64,000 nucleotides of DNA, from contig CP047880.1 of the NCBI GenBank assembly GCA_009911715.1, positions 620,001 through 684,000 on the forward strand. The letters run 5' to 3'. The notes under the pieces were generated by a model. It was not told where the DNA came from, did no database searches, and saw only the letters and a list, made by a program, of their open reading frames with translations. Shown here one piece after another: positions 8,091 through 16,053 of this stretch. How positions within the stretch are numbered: position 1 is the stretch's first letter; each line of letters opens with the position of its first letter. The translations under genes were made by a program, and so were the position numbers. This DNA comes from Methanomassiliicoccaceae archaeon DOK. Lineage in GTDB: Archaea > Thermoplasmatota > Thermoplasmata > Methanomassiliicoccales > Methanomethylophilaceae.

Positions 8091-9761
8091 ATGAGGAACA
8101 TCAACCTGAGGTACGTGAAGGAGACCTACGACGAGAACGGTCTCCTCAAGCATCTTGACATCGACTGCCCCGACGACTTCAACTTCGGTTACGACATCGT
8201 GGACGACATCGCGGTAAACGACCCCGAGAGGGTCGCGATGGTCTGGGAGCACGAGAACGGCGAGTGCAGGAGGTTCACCTTCGCCGACATCAAGAGGCTC
8301 AGCGACAAGACGTGCAACTACCTTGCCTCCAAGGGCATAGGCAAGGGCGACTTCGTCATGCTGGTCCTCAAGCACAGCTACCAGTTCTGGTTCATTTGCG
8401 TGGCGCTCCACAAGATGGGCGCCATCGCGGTTCCCGCCACGTTCATGCTCAAGTCCCACGACATCGAGTACAGGATCGACGCCGCCGGCCTGAAGGCCGC
8501 CATCGTCACCGACGATGACGACATCATCGAGTCCTTCGAGGGCGCCGGCAACATCGACAAGCTCGCATGCAGGTTCACCGTCAACGGCCACAGGGACGGA
8601 TGGCTCGACTTCGACAGGGAGATGGAGGAGTGCTCCGAGGCCTGGGGGAGGGTGCCCACTAAGCGCACGGACAGGTTCCTCATGTACTTCACATCCGGGA
8701 CGTCCGGCAACCCCAAGATGGCCGTCCACGACTACAGCTACCCGCTGGGACACATCCTCCTGGCGAAGCACTGGCAGCAGGTGGAGGCCGACGGGCTCCA
8801 CTGGACGGTGGCCGACACCGGGTGGGCGAAGAACGCCTGGGGTAAGTTCTACGGACAGTGGATCATGGAATCCGCGGTGTTCGTCTACGAGTACGACAGG
8901 TTCGAGCCCCACCACATCATGAACATGATCGAGAAGCACAGGATCACCACGTTCTGCTGCCCTCCCACGATGTTCAGGCTGTACCTGAACGCGGGGATCG
9001 AGGGCCACGACCTGTCTTCGCTGAAGAACTGCTGCATCGCCGGCGAGCCCCTCAGCCCCGACACGTTCAACACATGGTACAAGGCGACCGGTCTCAAGCT
9101 CATGGAGGCCTTCGGACAGACCGAGTCCTCCGTCATCGTCGGTACCCTCAAGGGGATGACCCCCAAGCCCGGATCCATGGGGAAGCCGTCACCCCAGTTC
9201 CGTGTGGAGCTTCTCGACAAGGAGGGGAACCCCGTCCGCCCCGGAGAGGAGGGGGAGATCTGCGTTTCCATATCCCCGAGGGTCCCCGGGATCTTCGTTG
9301 AGTACTACAGGGACGAGGTCAAGACCAACGAGACCCTGAGGGACGGATGGCACCACACCGGCGACGTTGCATGGAAGGACGAGGACGGCTACTTCTGGTA
9401 CCTGGGGAGGAACGACGACATCATCAAGTCCTCCGGATACAGGATCAGCCCCTTCGAGATCGAGAGCGTGCTCGTGGAGCACCCCGCGGTCCTGGAGGTC
9501 GCAGTCACCGGAGTGCCGGACCCGATCAGGGGGCAGCTTGTCAAGGCCACGATCATCCTCAGGGAGGCGTACAAGCCCACCGACGAGCTCAAGAAGGAGC
9601 TTCAGCAGTTCACCAAGTCCAGGACGGCCCCTTACAAGTACCCCCGTGTGATCGAGTTCGTGGACGCAATACCCAAGTCGATCAGCGGGAAGGTCCGCAG
9701 GGTCGTGATCCGCAACAGGGACATCAAGGACCTGATTCCGGAGCCGGAGGACAGGGCCTGA
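8091..9761 (+). CDS. AMP-forming acyl-CoA synthetase 2
   Basis: A 556-residue paralogue of the synthetase at 6292, with near-identical stretches throughout (for example FCCPPTMFRLYLNAG and RNDDIIKSSGYRI). The motifs YFTSGTSGNPKM, MEAFGQTE and KSISGKVRR give the ATP site, adenylation motif and C-terminal lysine. It probably came from tandem duplication and may differ in acid specificity. A GTG at 8085 is in frame, but the ATG at 8091 matches the paralogue's first residues (MRNINLRYVKE). It has its own promoter with repeats around TATA, so it may be regulated separately from copy 1. Confidence 0.9.
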   Translation: MRNINLRYVKETYDENGLLKHLDIDCPDDFNFGYDIVDDIAVNDPERVAMVWEHENGECRRFTFADIKRLSDKTCNYLASKGIGKGDFVMLVLKHSYQFWFICVALHKMGAIAVPATFMLKSHDIEYRIDAAGLKAAIVTDDDDIIESFEGAGNIDKLACRFTVNGHRDGWLDFDREMEECSEAWGRVPTKRTDRFLMYFTSGTSGNPKMAVHDYSYPLGHILLAKHWQQVEADGLHWTVADTGWAKNAWGKFYGQWIMESAVFVYEYDRFEPHHIMNMIEKHRITTFCCPPTMFRLYLNAGIEGHDLSSLKNCCIAGEPLSPDTFNTWYKATGLKLMEAFGQTESSVIVGTLKGMTPKPGSMGKPSPQFRVELLDKEGNPVRPGEEGEICVSISPRVPGIFVEYYRDEVKTNETLRDGWHHTGDVAWKDEDGYFWYLGRNDDIIKSSGYRISPFEIESVLVEHPAVLEVAVTGVPDPIRGQLVKATIILREAYKPTDELKKELQQFTKSRTAPYKYPRVIEFVDAIPKSISGKVRRVVIRNRDIKDLIPEPEDRA

Positions 9762-9790
9762 GCCCCTTCCAAAAACAAAAAAAAGAAAGA

Positions 9791-9808
9791 GGTGCCCGAA
9801 AGGGCACC
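9791..9808. terminator. Bidirectional hairpin terminator
   Basis: A perfect 7-bp stem, GGTGCCC-GAAA-GGGCACC, lies between the convergent ends of synthetase 2 (+) and synthetase 3 (-). On the minus strand it is followed by a long T-rich tail (complement of the A-rich stretch 9772-9790), which makes an intrinsic-type terminator for synthetase 3. On the plus strand only a short GTTTTC follows. Confidence 0.65.
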
Positions 9809-9812
9809 GTTT

Positions 9813-11474
9813 TCATGCGTCGGGCCAGAGCTGCTCGGCCATCTGCCTGAGTTCGTACTTCAGGATCTTCCCCGCCGCGTTCATCGGGAACTCGTCGATG
9901 AAGTGGATGTACTTCGGGGTCTTGTACCAGGCGATGCCCTTCTTGCAGTAGTCGATGATGTCCTGCTCGATGAGGTCGGATCCCGGCTCCTTGATCACGA
10001 AGGCGCCCACCTGCTCGCCGTACTTCTTGCTCTTGACCCCAACGACCTGGACGTCCCTGACGCCGGGGCAGTTGTAGATGTAGTCCTCGACCTCCTTGGG
10101 GTAGACGTTCTCCCCTCCGCGGATGATCATGTCCTTGATCCTGCCTGTGACGTAGAAGTACCCCTCGGAGTCCCTGTAGCCCAGGTCCCCGGAGTGCAGG
10201 TACCCGTTGGAGTCGATGATCTTGGCCGTCTCCTCGGGCATCTTGTAGTAGCCCTTCATGACGTTGTAGCCCTTGCAGCAGAACTCTCCGATGACGCCGT
10301 CCGGGCAGGGCTCGTTGGTCTCCGGGTCGAGGATGACCGTGTCCACTCCCTGAAGCCTCTTACCGACGGACGAGCACTTCTTCTCGATGGAGGGCTCGTC
10401 GTAGGTGGTCTGGGTCATACCGGGGGATGCCTCCGTGAGGCCGTAGACGATGGTGATCTCCTTCATGTTCATCTTGTCGACGACCTCCTCCATGGTCTTG
10501 ATCGGGCAGGGCGACCCCGCCATGATGCCGGTCCTCAGGGAGGAGAAGTCGAACTTGTCGAACAGCTTGTTGTTCAGGATGCTGATGAACATCGTGGGGA
10601 CACCGTAGACGGCCGTGCACCTCTCGGTCTCTATGGTCGTCATGACCTTGATGGGGTCGAACACCTCCACGAAGCACATCGTGACGCCGTGGTTGATGCA
10701 TGCCATCACACCGAGGACGCATCCGAAGCAGTGGAACAGCGGGACGTTGAGGCAAAGGCGGTCCGTGGGGCCGTAGTTCATGTTGGCTCCCAGCCAGTAC
10801 CCGTCGTTGGCTATGTTGAAGTGGGTGAGCATGACGCCCTTGGGGAACCCGGTCGTTCCGGAGGTGTACTGCATCATGGTGACGTCGTGTACGTCCACGG
10901 AGTCCTTCCTCTCCTGGTACTCCTCGTCGGAGGTCTGGCACGCCAGCGACTTGACCTCGTTCATCGAGTACATCCCGCGGTGCTTCTCGGGACCGAGGTG
11001 CACAACCCTCCTGAGGTGGGGGTACTTCTCGCTGTGGAAGCTGTCCCTGGGCTGCGTCTTCAGCTCCGGGACCAGGTCGTACACCGTCTGGACGTAGTCC
11101 ACGTCCCTGACGCCGTCGATGAGGAACAGGTTCTCCATGTCGGACTGCCTGAGGACGTAGTCGAGCTCGGCGCTCCTGTAGTTGGTGTTGATCGTGAGCA
11201 TGATCGCGCCGATCTTCGCGGTCGCGAACATGATCGTGATCCAGTCTGGGACGTTGGTGGCCCACACAGCGACCTTCTCGCCCTTCTGGACCCCCATTGC
11301 CATCATGCCCTTGGCGACGCGGTCGACCTCGATCCCCCACTCCCTCCAGGACAGGCGGATGTCCCTGTCCACGTAGACGATGGCGTCGTTGTCGGGGTGG
11401 TTCCTGATGCATTTGTCCAGCAGGTCGCCGAGCCTCTCGTCGCTGGTGATGTTCTTCCTGGGTATGCACACCAT
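9813..11474 (-). CDS. AMP-forming acyl-CoA synthetase 3 (FadD-like)
   Basis: A 553-residue adenylate-forming enzyme, more like long-chain/medium-chain fatty acyl-CoA ligases than the pair upstream. It shows MQYTSGTTGFPKGVMLTH (ATP-binding loop), VYGLTEASP, LHSGDLGYRDSEGYFYVTGRIKDMIIRGGENVYP, and the C-terminal NAAGKILKYEL with the catalytic lysine. It follows an HTH-cupin regulator by 9 nt and so repeats the regulator-plus-synthetase pairing at 5723-7941. An unrelated-looking long open frame on the opposite strand (9792-12131) is an artefact of GC-rich codon bias. Confidence 0.9.
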   Translation of the reverse strand: MVCIPRKNITSDERLGDLLDKCIRNHPDNDAIVYVDRDIRLSWREWGIEVDRVAKGMMAMGVQKGEKVAVWATNVPDWITIMFATAKIGAIMLTINTNYRSAELDYVLRQSDMENLFLIDGVRDVDYVQTVYDLVPELKTQPRDSFHSEKYPHLRRVVHLGPEKHRGMYSMNEVKSLACQTSDEEYQERKDSVDVHDVTMMQYTSGTTGFPKGVMLTHFNIANDGYWLGANMNYGPTDRLCLNVPLFHCFGCVLGVMACINHGVTMCFVEVFDPIKVMTTIETERCTAVYGVPTMFISILNNKLFDKFDFSSLRTGIMAGSPCPIKTMEEVVDKMNMKEITIVYGLTEASPGMTQTTYDEPSIEKKCSSVGKRLQGVDTVILDPETNEPCPDGVIGEFCCKGYNVMKGYYKMPEETAKIIDSNGYLHSGDLGYRDSEGYFYVTGRIKDMIIRGGENVYPKEVEDYIYNCPGVRDVQVVGVKSKKYGEQVGAFVIKEPGSDLIEQDIIDYCKKGIAWYKTPKYIHFIDEFPMNAAGKILKYELRQMAEQLWPDA

Positions 11475-11483
11475 GGGATCGCC

Positions 11484-12038
11484 TCAGAACGGGGTGTAGA
11501 GGACCGCGTAGATCTCGGCGGGCCCGTCGATGGCGCCGATGTAGTGGGGGACGACGGAGTTGTAGTAGACGGTGTCGCCCTCCCCGATGATCGTCTCCTC
11601 CTTGCCGTACTTGACCAGGATCTTGCCGGAGACGACGATGATGAACTCCTCTCCCTCGTGGGACGAGGTCTTGTGGACGACGTCGGGCTCGATCCTGATG
11701 AACATGGGCTCCATGTGCCTGTCGGTCTTCCCCTTCCCAAGGGGGAAGTAGTGGTACTGGCCGTCGGCGGCCCTGGAGGAGGTCTCCTCGATCCTGTCCT
11801 TCCTCTTCACGACTATGGGGTCGGGCTGGAACTGGTCGTCCATGAACGTGCCCACCCTCTGTCCGAGGGCGCGGGACAGTTTGATGATGGTTCCGATAGG
11901 GGGGTAGATGCGGCCCTCCTCGACGTCCTTCAGGTATCCGACGTCGAGTCCGGTGTTGGTCGCCAGCTGCTCCTGGGTGAGGCCGAGCCCCTCCCTGTAT
12001 TTCATGACCCTCTTGCCGAGTTTGTTCATGTCTGTCAT
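11484..12038 (-). CDS. HTH-XRE/cupin transcriptional regulator
   Basis: A 184-residue protein with an N-terminal helix-turn-helix (LTQEQLATNTGLDVGYLKDVEEG, about residues 20-42) and a C-terminal cupin (SSHEGEEFIIVVSGKILV and GDTVYYNSVVPHYIG). Its plan is the same as the regulator at 5723. The ATG at 12038 has a strong GGAGG ribosome site 7 nt upstream, which decides the start over the in-frame ATG at 12029. It is probably co-transcribed with synthetase 3 and regulates it. The ligand is unknown. Confidence 0.85.
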   Translation of the reverse strand: MTDMNKLGKRVMKYREGLGLTQEQLATNTGLDVGYLKDVEEGRIYPPIGTIIKLSRALGQRVGTFMDDQFQPDPIVVKRKDRIEETSSRAADGQYHYFPLGKGKTDRHMEPMFIRIEPDVVHKTSSHEGEEFIIVVSGKILVKYGKEETIIGEGDTVYYNSVVPHYIGAIDGPAEIYAVLYTPF

Positions 12039-12085
12039 TGTCTTTCCTCCTCTCTTTGTCGTGTGAATCCTAAATGTGACGTTCC

Positions 12086-12868
12086 TCAGCAGTCGTTGGC
12101 CCTGATGTGCTCCATGAACTCCCTCGAGTAGAGGTCGGTCCTTATGATGTGGCCGACGTCAGGGATCCTCATGACCTTGCACCCGGGTATCCTGTCCGAG
12201 ATGTAGTCGCCGAGCTTGGGCTCCACCATGATGTCGCTGAGTCCGTGGATGGACAGCGTGGGGACGCTGATGTTGCACACGGTCTCGCGGGTGTCGAACT
12301 CGTCAAGAGCGCCCATCTGGTCCTTCAGGCCGTGGGGGTCCAGGTTCTTCAGGGACCTCACGGGCCTCCCCTTCGCCTCGTGATCAGCGAAGAAGTTCTC
12401 CGTGAAGCAGAACGCGTTTGTCATCATGCTTATGTACTCGGGGTCCGCACCCTTCAGGGCGCAGTCCACGATCCCGTTCATGAAGTAGCTGGACCTAGCA
12501 GGTCTGTACGGGTAGGCGGACACCAGTGTCAGCGATTTGAGCCTCTCCGGGTGCTGGAGAGCGAACTCCTGCGCGATGTGGGCGCCCATCGACCATCCTA
12601 GCATGTGCGCCTTGAACACATGGAGGTGGTCCATCAGCGCCAGGACATCATCCACGAAATCCTGCTTCCTGATCCCGTTCCCGGGGTACCTCGTCAGTCC
12701 GGCTCCCCTGTTGTCGAAGGTAATCACCCTGTACTTCGAGGACAGCTCGGGTATCATCTGTTTGAAGAAGGAGGTGTCTCCGGAGAATCCGTTGATGAGT
12801 ACGACGGGGTTCCCCTCCCCCTCCTCGTGGTAATGCATCTCGATTCCGTTGATGTTTGCGAATGGCAT
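12086..12868 (-). CDS. Alpha/beta hydrolase
   Basis: A 260-residue alpha/beta-fold hydrolase. The nucleophile elbow is GWSMGAH (Ser near residue 94), the oxyanion region INGFSG is near residue 25, the acid is probably Asp in HGLSDIMV, and the catalytic His is in DVGHII near the end. The family includes esterases, thioesterases and C-C hydrolases. Standing upstream of the regulator and acyl-CoA synthetase 3 on the same strand, it may release free acids that the synthetases then activate. Substrate cannot be read from sequence. Confidence 0.82.
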   Translation of the reverse strand: MPFANINGIEMHYHEEGEGNPVVLINGFSGDTSFFKQMIPELSSKYRVITFDNRGAGLTRYPGNGIRKQDFVDDVLALMDHLHVFKAHMLGWSMGAHIAQEFALQHPERLKSLTLVSAYPYRPARSSYFMNGIVDCALKGADPEYISMMTNAFCFTENFFADHEAKGRPVRSLKNLDPHGLKDQMGALDEFDTRETVCNISVPTLSIHGLSDIMVEPKLGDYISDRIPGCKVMRIPDVGHIIRTDLYSREFMEHIRANDC

Positions 12869-13273
12869 TTGTTTGTCGCTAACCTGCCGGGATAGATAAA
12901 CGTTGGCTTCGACCGGGATGTGCCAGCCAAAACGACCGCGGGCGGAGCCAGACGTCGAGCATCCGGGCTTATGGGCGCCAAGGCCTGACTGATGTTACCC
13001 GATGGGATAACACCAGTGCGGGATCCCGCCCTCCTGCGACGATGCCGTATTCCTTTCGGAATGCTCCTCCATCAAGAATATTCGCGGATTCCGTCCTTCC
13101 AGGTGGACCGTCGTTCAGTCCTGGACGACGGGGATAGACGGATGTACGTCCGAGAGGCTCCGGACGGGACCGATGGACATGCATCCTACTCCGACGCAAT
13201 CAAACCAACATCCTGCGGAATTCGTCCTTAGATGTTGAAATCTTTAAATAGGGTACCTATTTTTCCAGTTTTC
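12869..13273. other. Intergenic region between divergent genes
   Basis: 405 nt without a convincing gene; an open frame at 12992-13231 has no recognisable features. A near-perfect palindrome, TGTTACCC-GAT-GGGATAACA, lies at 12993-13013. A TATA box (tttaaata, about 13243) serves the downstream small gene. Confidence 0.5.
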
Positions 13274-13552
13274 ATGCCTAAGGTCGTGTACAGAGTCACT
13301 ATGGACGGCGGCGAACCTGAAGACATCGTGCTTTTTCGCCCCGACCCCCAGAAGGTCATAACGTCGTGGGCGCTGGCCCACGGTTACAAGCCGGGCGACT
13401 GCAAGACATCCGCGTTCATCCACCGTTCGGAGTTCGAATGGGACTACGCTCCGCGCAAGGGCGGCTTCTTCTCGGAACGCGAGCATCACATCTGTAAGGC
13501 AGTAAGGATAGACGGCGGGACCAACATAAGCGAGTTCAGCGGGAGGAGCTGA
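13274..13552 (+). CDS. Small conserved-looking protein of unknown function
   Basis: A 92-residue acidic/basic mixed protein without signal or membrane segments. I do not recognise the family. The TATA box tttaaata (about 13243-13250) puts transcription start close to the ATG at 13274 (MPKVVYRVTMDGGEP). An upstream in-frame ATG at 13232 lies before the TATA box and is rejected. It stands alone, convergent with tgtA, and has the same codon usage as its neighbours, so it is probably real and expressed. Confidence 0.6.
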   Translation: MPKVVYRVTMDGGEPEDIVLFRPDPQKVITSWALAHGYKPGDCKTSAFIHRSEFEWDYAPRKGGFFSEREHHICKAVRIDGGTNISEFSGRS

Positions 13553-13565
13553 GCTCCCCCCTCAA

Positions 13566-15497
13566 TCACTCGTCGTCCGATCCGGACCTGACCTTCACGG
13601 CCATACCCTTCCTCATCTGCCTCATCTCGGACTCCACGAGGAAAGCACGGCCGGTCGCGATGGGCTTGTCGTCCTTGTCTGTGACGATGACCTCCTCCAT
13701 GGGCCTGATCTCCGGATCGCAGGACAGGACGAACTGGCAGAACACGTTCTTCCCCTCGGAGACGAACGGGACCGCGTCGTCCGAGACGGCCACCCTCATG
13801 TGGGGAGCGGGGACTGCCGAGACGATCCTCTTGGCGCCCTCCATCCTAAGGGTGTACATCCCGTCGCCTGCGCGCATGGACAGAACGTGCTCCCCGTCCG
13901 AGATCACGTTCCTGATCTTCCCGGTCTTCCTGCTGGTGACGAGCTCCACGGGCTCCCTGAACAGGGCGTCCGCGGCCTCGATGCCGAACTGGTACCTGGC
14001 GACGGCCTTCGCCCTGATCTTGTCGGCGTCGAACTCCTCCGTGCCGTCTTCCGGGACCTTGTCCCCCTCGACGACGGTCTCGAATCCGACCTTCTGGAGG
14101 AACAGGAACGTCAGTCTCTCGGACTCGGTCTCCGTCTCCGCGTCGGGGATCGACGGGAAGAGCGACTGTGCAAGGGGGTACATCTCGTCGAGCTCCGCCG
14201 GGACCGGGCCCCAGGGGGAGACCACGATCGGCGTGTAGCCGGCGCATCTGGCCTTGGCGAACTGCTCCGCGTAGGGGCGGCTGTAGGGCTTGCCCTGCGT
14301 GTCCTCGAAGAGCGCGGCCCTGCGTGTGGGCGGGACGTACCTGGTGCCGATCCTGTCGAGGTACCTCTTGTAGACAGGCCTGTTCCTGCTCTCGGGGCCC
14401 GTGTAGAAGACGGCCCCCTCCCTGCTGATGGGGTCGTAGAGCTCCATCTGGCCCTGGTACTCCCTGAGCCTCCTGAGGCCGTCCAGCAGAGCGGGGTGGG
14501 ACCTGCACCTGATCTCGGCGAGCTCCCAGAGCCTGCCCTCCCTGAGGTACCTCCTGACCGTCGCCAGCTCCTCCGTTATCTGATAGAGGTTGTGCTCGGC
14601 GATGAGCTTGCTGCGCTTGCTCTTGTCCATCCTCCTGAGCTCCTCGATCGTGATCCCGCGGCAAGCGGGGCAGTTGCAGTCGAGGGACTGCATGTCCTGG
14701 AGGCGGTGGGTGCCGGTGACGTCCATGAGACGGTCGTCGCGGGCGTAGAGGGCGTAGGATGCCGAGTCGAAGAGGTCGCATCCCATCAGGGTGGCGAGTG
14801 CCAGCAGCATCGGGTGCCCGCATCCGAAGAGGTGGACGGGGCGGCTGGGGTTGAGTCCTTTCTTGGACGCCATGACGACGTCCACGAGCTCGGCGTAGCG
14901 GTACTGCTCCATGAGGGGGACGACTCCGCCGATGGGGTGGACGTCCACGTCCATGGGGGCCATCGCCGAGGCGCTGTACTCCCTGAGGTCGGTGTAGACG
15001 GAGCCCTGCACGACGCCGTTGATCATCATGTCACCCTTCATCCCGCAGGCCTGCTCGGTGCGCTCGAGGGTGGTCTCGAGGGACCTCTTCGTCTTCTCGT
15101 GGGACCAGTCGGGCTCGGTGAATATGTCCAGGACGGTCCCGATGTCCGTTCCGATGGACTTCTGGAACTCGACTATCTCCTCGTTGGTGACCTCCACCTC
15201 GCCGTACATGTGGCTCTGGAAGGTGCCGGAGTCGGTCATGATGACGCCAGGGAAGTCGAGGAGCTCGTGCAGGCCCTTCTCCTGGGCCTCCTCCTTGAGC
15301 TTGGGGGTGTTGCGTATTATGTACGAGTTCGTGATGAGGGCGCGGAACCCGAACCTGTCGTAGAGCTCCCTGGGCTCCACGGTGCGGATCTTGGGGTTGA
15401 CGACAGGCAGGAGCGCAGGCGTCTCCATGGTCCTGCCGGATTTGGTGGTGAATTTTCCTATCCTCGCGAGTCCGTCCCTTCTGATGATCTCGAACAT
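13566..15497 (-). CDS. tgtA: Archaeosine tRNA-guanine transglycosylase (TgtA)
   Basis: A 643-residue protein, typical of full-length archaeal TgtA. The N-terminal TIM-barrel catalytic domain (about 1-350) has DSGTFQSH, with the conserved Asp, and NCPACRG near residue 270 with zinc-binding cysteines. C-terminal domains end in a PUA domain (about 565-643: RNVISDGEHVLSMRAGDGMYT, and a GMAVKVR end). It swaps guanine 15 in tRNA D-loops for preQ0, the first step to archaeosine. This enzyme is archaea-specific. A minus-strand TATA (CTTTTTATATC) immediately upstream gives a leaderless-type start. Confidence 0.93.
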   Translation of the reverse strand: MFEIIRRDGLARIGKFTTKSGRTMETPALLPVVNPKIRTVEPRELYDRFGFRALITNSYIIRNTPKLKEEAQEKGLHELLDFPGVIMTDSGTFQSHMYGEVEVTNEEIVEFQKSIGTDIGTVLDIFTEPDWSHEKTKRSLETTLERTEQACGMKGDMMINGVVQGSVYTDLREYSASAMAPMDVDVHPIGGVVPLMEQYRYAELVDVVMASKKGLNPSRPVHLFGCGHPMLLALATLMGCDLFDSASYALYARDDRLMDVTGTHRLQDMQSLDCNCPACRGITIEELRRMDKSKRSKLIAEHNLYQITEELATVRRYLREGRLWELAEIRCRSHPALLDGLRRLREYQGQMELYDPISREGAVFYTGPESRNRPVYKRYLDRIGTRYVPPTRRAALFEDTQGKPYSRPYAEQFAKARCAGYTPIVVSPWGPVPAELDEMYPLAQSLFPSIPDAETETESERLTFLFLQKVGFETVVEGDKVPEDGTEEFDADKIRAKAVARYQFGIEAADALFREPVELVTSRKTGKIRNVISDGEHVLSMRAGDGMYTLRMEGAKRIVSAVPAPHMRVAVSDDAVPFVSEGKNVFCQFVLSCDPEIRPMEEVIVTDKDDKPIATGRAFLVESEMRQMRKGMAVKVRSGSDDE

Positions 15498-15533
15498 TGG
15501 AGGTGGGATACGTAGGGGTGATATAAAAAGAAG

Positions 15534-15552
15534 GGATGGGGCCGCCGCCCCG
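15534..15552 (-). terminator. Hairpin terminator after the 15559 gene
   Basis: On the minus strand the stop of the 15559-15966 gene is followed by a GGGGC-GGCG-GCCCC stem and then CTTCTTTTTATA. This gives a stem plus T tract that also overlaps the TATA box of tgtA. Confidence 0.45.
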
Positions 15553-15558
15553 TTTGCA

Positions 15559-15966
15559 TCACTCGATCAGGTCGATCTTGTTCTTGTTGCAGTCGGCGTA
15601 CACCTTGGCGATGGCGTTCTTCATGATGGTGTCGGGGACGTCCTCGACGTACTCCCTCTTCCAGTCGAGGGTGGGCCTTCCGAACTTGACCATGCCGGGC
15701 TTGCCGAGGTCGCAGGACTCCTCTGCATCGAGCATCTTGATCTCGAGTCCCTCGATGATCTCGGGGATGGTCCTGCCGTTGATGTACACCTCGCTCTTCC
15801 CCTCATCGACGAGGGTGTCGGTGAACTTGCACGAGATGTCGGCCATCTGCATCTCGAAGATCAGGTCCTTGATGTACGAGGCCATCACGGCGTTGGTCCT
15901 CCTGCGGATGGTCGGGTCGTCCGGGTCCTGGGAGGTGTGCCTGTACTCGATGTCGATCATAGCCAT
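15559..15966 (-). CDS. Unknown protein, 135 residues
   Basis: A cytosolic alpha/beta-looking protein (MAMIDIEYRHTSQ...) with a VYINGRTIPEIIEGLEIKMLD segment, a pattern reminiscent of thioredoxin-like DUF2703 proteins. I cannot confirm the family. The ATG at 15966 is 25-30 nt downstream of a minus-strand TATA (GTATATTTAA), and the next ATG (15960) is also possible. The open frame continues far upstream only because it runs antisense to the neighbouring plus-strand gene. Confidence 0.6.
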   Translation of the reverse strand: MAMIDIEYRHTSQDPDDPTIRRRTNAVMASYIKDLIFEMQMADISCKFTDTLVDEGKSEVYINGRTIPEIIEGLEIKMLDAEESCDLGKPGMVKFGRPTLDWKREYVEDVPDTIMKNAIAKVYADCNKNKIDLIE

Positions 15967-16053
15967 GGTAAAGGGGAATGTAACGACGTTAAATATACTT
16001 GACGCAAGCATCCGCACATCTTGTTTATCAAACATCATCGGATACGCCGTGCC

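Noticed and set aside
9792-12131. A 779-codon open frame on the plus strand
   Set aside because: It runs antisense to acyl-CoA synthetase 3 and its regulator, both with clear motifs. Its sequence is low-complexity Val/Asp/Gly/Leu, typical of the complement of GC-rich archaeal genes.
12992-13231. A 79-codon ORF upstream of the small gene at 13274
   Set aside because: No ribosome site or family match; it contains the palindrome and overlaps the start of the promoter region for the next gene.
13800-15515. A 571-codon plus-strand frame opposite tgtA
   Set aside because: Antisense shadow of a well-conserved enzyme; no motifs of its own.
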